A DNA stretch of 47,090 bases from CAWDDA01 sp963813345 (GTDB taxonomy: Bacteria > Acidobacteriota > Blastocatellia > RBC074). The stretch spans positions 1 to 47,090 of the forward strand of contig CAWEYR010000032.1 in assembly GCA_963813345.1 (NCBI GenBank). The letters run 5' to 3'. This document shows positions 38,390 to 47,090 of this stretch, piece by piece. A program made the position numbers and the translations under genes. Position 1 is the stretch's first letter. The number at the start of each line of letters is the position of its first letter. The notes beneath the pieces are model-generated. The model was not told the DNA's origin and did not search any database. It was given only the letters and a program-made list of their open reading frames with translations.

Positions 38390-38502
38390 ACTATTTCATA
38401 CTAATGCATGTAGTCGCTACGGAGTCCTTTAGGCGCGACCATCTCGTAGTCAAGCGAAGCTTCACGCCGTACAAGGCCAGTACTACATGCCTATCGGGTC
38501 CT

Positions 38503-41500
38503 TCACCACTCGACGCGCAACGAGAATTGAATGATGCGCGGATCGTTCAATTGGCTGGCCAAGGTCTTGCAGACCTGTGGTTGCACTAAATCCGGCTTGT
38601 CCGGTCCAACATCATTTGGGTGATTGAAGACGTTGAAGAAGTCAGCGGCGAACCGCGTCTCAACGCGCTCCTTGAACCTGAAGTTCTTGAAGATCGAGAA
38701 ATCGACGTTCCACGCGCCGGGACCGAGATAGAACGCTCTCGGACTTGGATTGTACAGCTCCCCGACAGGAGTGTTTCGTGTTGTCCCGTTGGCAAGCGTT
38801 TGCGGAATCAGATTGTTGAAGTTCGGACCGAGCTGGCCGCACCAGTCTCTGCGCTCTATTCACAGGCACCAGTGCTGCAGGTTGCCGCCCGAGACGTTCG
38901 TCGCGGAACTCGGGATCGAAATCACCCCGGAACCACAACCGTTGGCGCGGCCCAAAGATGTTCATTTCCAATCGCTGGTCCGCACTCAGCGTGGGATCGC
39001 CAAAGATGTAACGCGCGGCATCCACGCTCCCCCAGAATCCGCTGCGCCAGTCACCAATGAATGCGACCTGCCAGCCGCCGATCAGAGCGTTTAGAGCCCC
39101 GCTTGCGTCCTTGGCGACAGCCTTGCCCCTGCCAAATGGCAGTTCATAGATTCCGTTGTAGCGCATCCGATGCGGCGGGACATTCGTCGAGTTGAAATAG
39201 ACCAGCCGCAGACGCTCGTCATAGCTTAAGTTCGGCGTCCCCAGAATCTGGTGATTCTCCGGTACGCGCCCGCCTCCTCCTCCCGAGTTGATGCCGACGT
39301 TGCCACTCGTGAATCCGCCCTGATCGCTTGTCGTCAGTGAGCGCGTGTAGACGTAGAACCACTGGAAAGCCAGTCCGCCAGAGAATCTGCGCTCGAGCTC
39401 TATCTGTCCGAGGTGCGTGTTTGAGTAGCCGGTGCGATTGAGCGCGATGAAATTCCAATCCTTGTTGCGGCGCAGCAGAGCACGAAGGCCTGGAGGCGCC
39501 AGACCCGTTCGTGCGACGTAGTTGTATTCGGCCTCCTGCGTGTTGAGCTCGAACTGCTGCTCGAGGTCTCGACCGTGCTCACCGACATAACTGACGCGCA
39601 TCGCGGTCTTGAATGGCAATTCGTATTCGAGCGTTGCATGCCACGATTGTGCGCGCCCGTCAGCCCAGTTGCGCGCATCCCAGATCGTTGCAAGCGATGC
39701 ATCTGGCGAAATCGTGACTATGCCAGTTGTGTCAACAGTCGCCCCTGGAATGAAATCGGTGGCTGTCGGGCGCGTCACAAAGGGATAGTTGAAGTCCGCG
39801 ATTCTTGCATAAACGTCGTTAGTGAACCTGAGGTTGAGTGGCGCGTTGTTCCTGGTCGATTGCAGTATCTGCGAAAGCGGCATTGGCCAGAAGTATTCGC
39901 CATATCCGCCACGCAGGACCAGCTTGTTCGTTATTCTGAATGCCGCGCCAAGTCGCGCGCCGAAATTGTTGTTGTCGGCGGCAAACAGGTTTTCAGGCAA
40001 TCCGGTTTGATTGGCTGTCGTATATTTCAGCCCCCTGAGAGCCCACGACGCCAGCACCGCAGGCGGTACATCCGGCAGCGTTTGAATCTGAACGTCACCG
40101 GGCGTAGCCACTTCGAATTTGGTGAACACATCCTCAATATCGGGCACTACAAGGCGATTGTATTTTTCGGTGTAAGGCGTCCACTTATCCCATCGCAATC
40201 CGAGATTAAGCGTCAATCGCGGTGTGACCTTCCAGCGGTCATTGAAATAGAGTCCGAACTCGGTCTGCTTGAAGTAAAAGTAGCCGCGGTTATATTGATT
40301 GGAGAGGAAATCCGGAAGGCCCAGCAGCAGGTCGGCGAAACCCGCACCGGTAAAGGGCTCCGGCCGCATCATCCATCCGGGTTGTAGAGCGCCGTCCATG
40401 CGCAGCCGAAATTGTGCGAGCCCTGTGCCTGCTGCAATTCGCGGACGTTATTCCACTCCTTGCGTATCTTGCCGCCGAACTGCATCGAGTGCTGGCCCTT
40501 TATCCAGGTGGTGTTGTTCTCGAGAACGCCGCCCGTCAGGGCCTGATTGTGGCGATTGTCCGAATCAAAGCCAAAAAATCTGGTGCCGCTCGGATGATCA
40601 GCGTAAAATGTCGGCCATCCCGTTGACACCGAATGGATTCGGGAATCCAAGCCTGTCTGCCCAGTTTGTCGAATCAGCCAGCGTGCCCTGGCCATGATCT
40701 GGAACGCTGGACTCCGATCAGCAGCTCATTGATCAACGTCGGAGAAAAGGTATGAGTCTCGGTGATCGAGACATTGTGGACTTCTGTTTCTGATCGCCCT
40801 GTTCCCACGCCCGCGTCGACCGAGACCGGTGCTCCAAAGACTCCGCCTTCGACTATCGCCTTGCGTGCGCCTCGCGTCCATCTGACTGAAAGATTGTCTT
40901 TGCTTCCGAGCGCCGCGTCAGCTCTGATGTTCAGCTTGTCGGTATCAAGATTGTCGCCATAGAACCTCGGAAATTCGAAGCCAGATGCGGGTTGTTGCTG
41001 TTGGTTGGCCTGGCCGTCAACGTGTTGAGCAATCTTGGCAAACGGACTGATACGGCTTTGACGGAATGATGTTGTTGAGAAACGGCTGGCGGCTGCCATT
41101 TGCATCCGGTGGTCAACGGATCGTAAATGGTCCATTTGTCGCCATTCGCATCGACCATATTGCTCAGATCGCCGTTCCACATCGCATCTGTCGGCGTTGT
41201 GTCGTAGGTCCGTCAATCGACTCTGGCGCTGGCGCAACCCTTCGTAGGCGGCGAACCAGAAAAACTTGTCGCGACCATCGGCTCCCAGTTGGCCCGAAAA
41301 CTTTCTTTGGCAGAAAGAACGGACCGCCTGCCGATACACCGAACTCGTTGCGGATAAGCTTCGGTGCGTCGCCAGTCTGCTCGCGCCGCCGCGTCACAAG
41401 ACCGCCGGCGTTGTTGCGATGCGTTTCGAAGACCGCTCCGTGGAATGCATTCGTTCCGCTGCGCGTCGCGAGCGTAACGTTGGCCGGACGCGAATATCGC

Positions 41501-42175
41501 GCATCACTGCCGACGGTTTCGATGCGGAACTCCTGAATCGTATCCAGGCCCGGCTCGACACCGATTGATGCCGCCGCCAAAACGGTCAACCGTCGAGACG
41601 CCATCCACATTGATCTCGAGTGAACCGACCTTCATTCCATTGACGCGCGCGTTGCCGCCGCCTTCGACTCCCGGCGTCAGATTGAAAAGCGAACTCACAT
41701 TGCGGCCATTGAGTGGCAACTGACGGATGCGCTGGTAGTCCTTCACGTCTGCCACGTCCATGCTTTCCTGTTGAAGCAGCGGAGCTGTGCCCGTGACGTT
41801 GACGGTGTCCGCCGCCGACCCGACTTCCATAGCGGCATCAATCACCGCAAGCTGCCCGACTTGAAGTTCGAGCCGGCTCTCGAGCTTCTTGAATCCCGGC
41901 GCTTCAACGAAAACCACGTACGGTCCAAGAGGGACCGAACTGAAGCTGTACCAGCCTTCGTCGTTCGTGACCGTCTTGCGCGTGATGTTGGTAGCCGTAT
42001 TGGTGAGCGTAACATTCGCGTCTTTGATTACCGCTTTCTGCGAGTCGCGCACCGTGCCGGTCACAGTTCCCAATCCGGTTTGTGCTCGAACAGAGGGAGC
42101 CAGCAGGAAAAGGACGGCAAACATAAAGCAGACTGTGACCATCTCTCTAGTCCGTATCAGCGTCAGATCCTTCAT
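38503..42175 (-). CDS. Oar-like TonB-dependent receptor 2 (multiply frameshifted)
   Basis: The ATG at 42175 follows CGGAGG. A signal peptide (FMFAVLFLLAPSVRAQ) is followed by the regulatory-like domain (GTVTGTVRDSQKAVIKDANVTLTN). The plug has YQRIRQLPLNGRNVSSLFNLTPGVEGGG. The barrel has FGVSAGGPFFLPKKVFG, KFFWFAAYEGLRQRQ, LTLNLGLRWDKWTPYTEKY and IYELPFGRGKAVAKDASG. The end, read in another frame, is RFAADFFNVFNHPND and IIQFSLRVEW to the stop at 38503. At least six frame breaks occur (near 41590, 41275, 41190, 40685, 40395 and 38880). The restored length is about 1,220 residues. It is co-directional with ROK, TPR and GH20 genes, as in a glycan-uptake operon. Confidence 0.83.
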
Positions 42176-42213
42176 CACAACCTCCGTTGGAGAGTCTTGA
42201 GTTTTGACTTCAG

Positions 42214-43447
42214 CTACCAGCCAAGACTCGGGGCCGAAAAGGCACGAGCCAGAACCAGCGCAATCGCTCCAGCGAGACTCGGATTCTCACCGAGCGTCGA
42301 GCGAGTGACCGTTACATGAGTTAAGAAAAAGCGTGATACCTGCGATGCGACTACACGCAGGAGCTCAGGGAAAATAATGTCCCAGGCCTTCGTGATTGCG
42401 CCTCCGAGCACGATCACACCGGGATTGACGGAATAGATTATCGGGATCAATCCGAGCCCCAGATAAGTGGCCGTCCGGCGTATCGCCTCGATGGCTCGAG
42501 GATCACCACGCAACTGCGCGCGCAGTCAGTTCCTCGATCGTGATCTCTTCCTCTACATCAGCATGACGACCTTCCGCGCGGCAAAGTTCGCGATACCGGG
42601 CGAGCGTCGCTTCATCCGACGCGAGCACCTCGAGGCATCCACGTCCACCACAACTGCACGGCGGTCCCGATTGATCGAGCGAAATGTGCCCGAATTCACC
42701 CGCGCCGTTCATTGCACCGTGATAAAGCTGACCCTGAATCATTATTCCAGCGCCGATACCGTCGCTGATGTCGACAAAGACAAGGTCCTGCGGCTGCCGC
42801 GTCGCGTGCGTGCCCAGCCAGATTTCCGCAAGCGCCGCCAGACGCGAACCGTTATCGAAATAGATCGGCAGATCCAGGTTCAGAGCATTGCGCAGGATCG
42901 AACCTACAGGTACGTCATCACCCCAGCCGAGACTGTCGGCCGCGAGCATTCGCCCTTCCTTCATATCCACCAGCCCGATAAGGCTCACGCCGATGCCGGT
43001 GACGCGCTTTTTCGGCAGGTCAGTCTGCAAAAGCTTCCTGATGGATTTGGCTATTGCTTCCAGAGTCTGTTGCGGATCAGAAGTGTTCTCGACGCTCGTC
43101 CGTCGCAGTATCCGTCCTGAGAAATCGCCCATCGCGATTGTGTGTTTGCGCGGATGGAGATCGACACCAATCGCGAAAGCCTTCTCCGGATTCAAATGCA
43201 GAAAGCGCTTTTTGCGTCCTCCCTGCGGAGAAGCTGAACCGAACCCGTCTTCGTACACGAAGTCGTTATCGAGCAGGCGTGCCACGATCTTCGAAACCGT
43301 CGACCCTTCGAGACCTGTATGCTCGGCGATATCTATGCGCGAAATCGGCTGGCGCTCGCGGACCTGGTTGAGAACTAGAATCTCATTCATATCGCGCAGG
43401 GTCTGATGCGTGGCTCTCCCGGCTTTCTGTAAATTGATCTTTTTCAT
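42214..43447 (-). CDS. ROK family transcriptional regulator (NagC/XylR type; frameshifted)
   Basis: An N-terminal winged helix (NEILVLNQVRERQPISRIDIAEHTGLEGSTVSKIVARLLDNDFV) is followed by a ROK sugar-kinase-like domain. That domain has AIGVDLHPRKHTIAMGDFSG, GAGIMIQGQLYHGAMNGAGEFGHISLD and the zinc motif CSCGGRGCLEVLAS. An extra base near 42511 shifts the frame; the remaining 99 residues (RGDPRAIEAIRRTATYLG, NPGVIVLGGAI) complete the fold. The restored length is about 410 residues. ROK repressors with this layout sense sugars or amino-sugar phosphates. It heads an apparent operon with the TonB receptor 39 bp downstream, and GH20 points to N-acetylhexosamine derivatives as inducer. Confidence 0.87.
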
Positions 43448-43458
43448 CCCGAATTAAG

Positions 43459-43490
43459 GTATGGAGTTCAAGCTTTAGCTTGCTCCGTAC
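43459..43490. repeat. Hairpin repeat GGAGTTCAAGCTTTAGCTTG
   Basis: The imperfect palindrome runs from GTATGGAG to CTCCGTAC around TTCAAGCTTTAGCTTG. It lies 12 bp upstream of the ROK start codon, so it would be in the leader of that transcript. It belongs to the same family as 34670-34723. Confidence 0.6.
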
Positions 43491-43547
43491 ATTGGTGATC
43501 CCAGCAAAGCGTAGCCGATCGGTTAGTTGATGGTGTGCGGAATTTAA

Positions 43548-43570
43548 CTTGACTAAAGATCGATGTCAAG
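43548..43570. promoter_or_regulatory. Inverted repeat in the ROK / M20 divergent gap (putative operator)
   Basis: CTTGAC (43548-43553) and GTCAAG (43565-43570) flank 11 bases with an ATCGAT centre, in an AT-rich stretch (TTAACTT to TTATTTAATAG). TTGACT could double as a plus-strand -35 box, with TTATTT 17 bp on as a poor -10 box. The position between the ROK gene and the M20 gene suits ROK autoregulation. The evidence is positional only. Confidence 0.3.
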
Positions 43571-43684
43571 ATTATTTAATAGATTCTACGAATGCCCGCT
43601 TACTGTAGTGATTCTATAATAGTTTGACAACGAAGCCATCATCTCCTTATAATTGCTTCCGGTCAGACATCAACTAACCGGAGC

Positions 43685-43710
43685 TTGGAGTTCAAGCTTT
43701 CAGCTTGCCG
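43685..43710. repeat. Hairpin repeat GGAGTTCAAGCTTTCAGCTTG
   Basis: TTGGAGTTCAAGCTTTCAGC followed by TTGCC is a further member of the AGTTCAAGCTT family, with one inserted base in the centre. It stands about 90 bp before the M20 start. The rest of the 350-bp gap shows no gene. Confidence 0.55.
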
Positions 43711-43800
43711 GGAGCGTGCAAGTCTGGCCAACGCTACTCGCAGTTCACGTGCCGGTCAGAGGCCAGCGTTCCCAGGGAGCAGTATCGTTGAGAAGATCGA

Positions 43801-45073
43801 GTGTCGAAAACTACAGGTGCATTGCGTCAGCGTCTCGTCAGCACTCTCGCCGATCTCGTTCAGATTCCGTCGGAAAATACGCCTCCCACCGGCACAGAGC
43901 TTGACTGCCAAAAATATGTTCACAGCCGGCTCGGCGACATCGGAATGGCTTCCGAGATGTATGACATCCGAGAAGTCCCGGGTCTCACCTCACATCCCGC
44001 ATTTCGTCATAAACGTGACTATGCCAATCGACCAAATGTCTCCGCCGTCTGGAAAGGCAGTGGTGGAGGCCGGTCGCTCCTTCTATCGGGACACATTGAT
44101 ACTGTTCCGCGCAGTTCTTCTGAGTGGACGCGTGATCCGTTTGGCGCCGTGATCGAAGACAATCGTCTTTATGGGCTCGGCTCAAATGATATGAAGGGTG
44201 GCATCGCGGCAATGCTCGTGGCTGTCGAGGCTCTGAAAGAAGCCGGAGTCAAACTGCGAGGCGATGTGATGGTTGAGACCATCGTCGATGAAGAGTTTGG
44301 CGGGGTCAACGGCACGCTCGCTTCGCGGATGAAAGGGCCGAGTGCCGATGCTGCCATTATCACCGAGCCGAGCCAGCAGATGATTTGTCCCGCACAGATG
44401 GGCGGGCGCATCGCGCACATCACGCTGCACGCCGACAACGCCGGAATACTGTTTGAAGGCGCCCCGCCGCCCGCGACTTCAGATCAGCTTCATTACCTAC
44501 TGGGCAGGGTCAAAGATTTTGCGAAGCAGCGAAAAGACAAGACGCCCGTTCACGCAGCTTTATGCGGGCGCTCACGATCCGGTTCCAGTCTGGGTCACAA
44601 AGATCTTCAGTGGCGGATGGGGGACGAAAGAGCCGGTGACGCTTCCCACCAGCTGCCGCATCGAACTCTACTGGCAGAGCATGCCAGGGGAAGAAGCTGA
44701 AGCCATAGATCGCGAATTCTTTGAGTGGTTCGAGCAATCGATCGAGTCGCGTCGAGACTTGTTCACCATTAAGCCCGATGTCACGTTTCCGATCGAATTT
44801 CTGCCCGGTTCGGTATCTCAAGCGCAGAATGGCGTTGTGAAGGAGCTTTCGGAGACTTTCCAGCAGGTAACAGGCACAGAGGCCGTGGTTCGAGGCATTG
44901 CCGGGCCGTGCGATATGTTCGTTTTTCACCGTCATTTCGATACACCTGCGCTCTTGTTCGGTCCGCGCGGAGGCAACACGCACAACCCCGACGAATGGGT
45001 TGATCTCGAATCGGTGCAAACGACTATGGAAACCCTTGCGAGATTCATTTGCCGCTGGTGTGAAACGGAATGA
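43801..45073 (+). CDS. M20 family metallopeptidase (ArgE/DapE-like; frameshifted)
   Basis: From the GTG at 43801, with a weak GAGAAGA upstream, the product shows the M20 metal site: SLLLSGHIDTVP (His, Asp), GSNDMKGGIAAML (Asp), VDEEFGGVNGT (catalytic Glu pair) and IITEPSQQMICPAQMGG (Glu). An extra base near 44552 shifts the frame. The remainder holds LYAGAHDPVPVWVTKIFSGGWG and the final metal His in GGNTHNPDEWVDLESV, ending at 45073. The restored length is about 424 residues. Such enzymes are zinc-dependent deacylases or carboxypeptidases. Divergent from the GH20/ROK operon, it could deacetylate or trim an amide-containing product. No signal peptide is seen. Confidence 0.85.
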
Positions 45074-45157
45074 GTGAGGAAGGTAGTGGTCGGTGCGCCA
45101 GATTAAGGCGGAACGCGTCAGAAGGCGCAGAGTGTAGCGACTCTGAGACGCGCAAGT

Positions 45158-47090
45158 ATGCGATCCTGGCGCCCTCGGCGTCTGCTCTCTGCGCCCACTG
45201 CGGTCCATCTTCTTCTTGTTTTCATCGCTCCGACCGTCTTCGCAGGTCTCGAAGTCTTCGCCTCGTTTGAGAATCAAAATGAAATAGCAGCGATCAAGGC
45301 TTCTCCAGGCGTCGAGATCGCATCGTCAACACGCTTTGCCGCCTGGGCGGGCAATTCGCTCGAAGCAACTTTTCCTGCGAGCGGAGGAAGCCTTGAATTC
45401 TCAAAAGTTCCCAACGACTGGCGTCGGCAGGGCTCATTGCTCCTTTTCGTTTGGAGCAATCAGCCCGCTGAACTGAAGCTCACGCTGAGAGATTCCGTGC
45501 GCAGCCGCTTTGTTCAGGCATTCGCCTTGCGCACAGGTGTGAACCATCTTCAATTGCGTCTTGATCGCGTGCGCGGAGTGGATCTGGGCAACATGCGATC
45601 ACTCGTTCTCGAATCATCGCGTGGTGGACGTTTCTATTTCGATTACTTCGCGCTCGACAGATTTCATCCGAGACTCGAAGAGCGAGGACGATGGGACATT
45701 GACTACTCGATGGCGGTCGAAACTCCGCATGTCCCGTGGGGCCGCCCGCTATCCGGTTCACCGATCAGGGCGTACGCGATCGCTGATGTAGCCCACGGAC
45801 GCGGCATCATCGAGCTCGCCCAGAGGCTTGAGCTTGATTTCAAGGCGACAACGATAGGCCGCAATCCTGGAACAAACAAATGGGGTTTCGGCGATTTCTA
45901 CGAGCAGCGCAGCTACGGCGGTGAGAACTGGAGCGCTCCATACAGTCTTGCTCACGCTTACATTGCAGACGATTTGATGAACGGACCCGGCTACGACGTC
46001 ATCCTCTGGCCAGGTTTGCATCCGTGGGAGAGTTATCCCGCAGAGATTCGCGAAGCGATCATCAAGAGAGTTGAGGCAGGAGCAGGACTCGTTCTTTTCT
46101 CGCAGTCAGGCTGTCAGGTCTCTCCACTTCAATTTGTCGGGAGAGCCCGGAAAAGCGGACGAGACCAGGTGGCGCGCGAGGTCCGGTCACTACATCACGA
46201 GCGGCGTACCGCTTGATGCATTTCCGTGGGGACAGATCGGGGTCTCGCCGGCTAAGGCTGACGGCGAAGTTTTGCTCGAAACTTCACAGGGAGCACCCGT
46301 AATGGCCGTGCGGACGCTTGGCAAGGGTCGCGTTGTGGCCTTTGCTTACCGCGAGCGGGGAATGATTCCGGAGATCGGAAAGGTATTTGAAACAGGGCTT
46401 CACTATCCTTATCAGGATTACCTGTGGTCGCTCGTCGCGCGCGCAGTCGTGTGGGCGGCGAAACGTGAACCGCAGGCGGTGATTCAAAAGTTGGAGTCGT
46501 CGAGCGATCGAGTTGTTGCTGCCATCAAAGACGCGCCGCAGGGCTCAACTCTGACTGCCGTAATCCGCAACAGCTTTGGTGAAACCGAAGCCGAAGTTTC
46601 GGCTCCCGCGACAAGTTCAGATCAGGTTACTTTGACGATCAACAAGCCGCTCAGTGGAGGGCGCCATTTCGCAGACGTGCGCCTGATGGCAGGCGGGAAG
46701 GCGCTCGATTGGGGAACGATTGCCTTCGAGCGCGAACCAAAGGCTTCGATCATCTCCCTCAAGCTCAACGCTGAGCAGGTCAAGCTCGGAGAGAATGTTT
46801 CGGCTGCGGTGAGAGTGAAGAATGCGCAACCAAACAGTTGCACTATCATCGCGAGGCTCTATGACAACTATGACCGTTTGATTGATGAGCGTCGGATGCC
46901 GGTCACAGGTCAGGGAGAATCGGATCACTCGATCAATCTCGATACCAGAGGCGTGCTTACGCATCTTGCAAGAGTCGATTGCGAAGTGATTGGCGGTAAT
47001 GTCCGCGAAGATCGTAGCATTGCCGAGGTCTTTATCCTGCAACCGCGAAGCTGGGACGATTATGACGTCGTCATGTACCGCTTCGATTCA
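45158..47090 (+). CDS. Secreted protein with jelly-roll and glutamine-amidotransferase-like domains (partial, frameshifted)
   Basis: A signal peptide (LLSAPTAVHLLLVFIAPTVFA) precedes a carbohydrate-binding-like jelly-roll (residues about 30-180, GGRFYFDYFALDRFHP). A class I amidotransferase-like fold follows (YDVILWPGLHPWESYPAEIREAIIKRVEAGAGLVLFSQSG), as found in beta-galactosidase trimerisation-type proteins. An extra base near 46148 shifts the frame. The reading then stays open to the window end with GKGRVVAFAYRERGMIPEIG and repeated immunoglobulin-like strands, ending PRSWDDYDVVMYRFDS. The gene therefore continues beyond the window. It starts 85 bp after the M20 gene. A large exported glycan-processing protein is likely, but no catalytic residues are visible in this part. 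Confidence 0.65.

Noticed and set aside
39575..40387. 270-codon plus-strand frame
   Set aside because: It is antisense to the barrel of TonB receptor 2, without recognisable motifs.
42467..43120. 217-codon plus-strand frame
   Set aside because: It is antisense to the ROK regulator; composition and motifs support only the minus strand.
45128..45145. CAGAGT/ACTCTG hairpin before the last gene as a terminator or attenuator
   Set aside because: The stem is only 6 bp, with no T run, and it is too weak to call.

Overview
The window looks like a chromosomal segment of an Acidobacteriota bacterium, most likely a Blastocatellia-type lineage. This is an inference from gene content. The window has two very large Oar-like TonB-dependent receptors with an N-terminal carboxypeptidase-regulatory-like domain, a kelch protein ending in a Solibacter-type C-terminal domain (TIGR03437-like), a di-heme cytochrome/quinoprotein fusion, an S46 dipeptidyl peptidase and many short palindromic intergenic repeats. 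No rRNA, tRNA, CRISPR array or phage region was seen.

Layout. 1-2.3 kb: a MarR-pirin-RutE-like nitroreductase operon behind a strong promoter that overlaps a perfect 18-bp palindrome. 2.4-12 kb: mostly minus-strand single genes (GrpB fold, lytic transglycosylase, VOC protein, cNMP-binding/FAD oxidoreductase, small cupin, S46 peptidase, DUF1801) plus a secreted tandem-repeat protein on the plus strand. 12.4-17 kb: a secreted cyclase-family protein followed by two tandem paralogues that fuse an N-terminal Rieske domain to an unrecognised helical domain of about 470 residues. 17-23 kb: PhzF, a serine hydrolase, a broken 2OG-Fe(II) oxygenase and a kelch protein. 23.1-24.9 kb: a complete IS110-family element inserted in a REP-like palindromic repeat. 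24.9-31 kb: a diiron (AurF-like) protein divergent from an AraC regulator, then an operon of a cytochrome-quinoprotein fusion and a flavin monooxygenase of the acyl-CoA dehydrogenase fold. 31-47 kb: a glycan-use locus of ROK regulator, TonB receptor, TPR protein, GH20 hexosaminidase and second TonB receptor, with a divergent M20 peptidase and an amidotransferase-like secreted protein that runs off the window end.

The most striking item is the IS110 element. Its boundaries, empty target site, split junction promoter and an upstream bridge RNA with donor and target guide loops can all be read directly from the sequence.

A caution applies to the whole window. At least sixteen genes are interrupted by single-base indels, and in most the full-length protein resumes in the next frame, while other genes are intact. 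This pattern is better explained by uncorrected assembly or sequencing errors than by wholesale gene decay. I therefore give whole-gene spans and state where the frame breaks.
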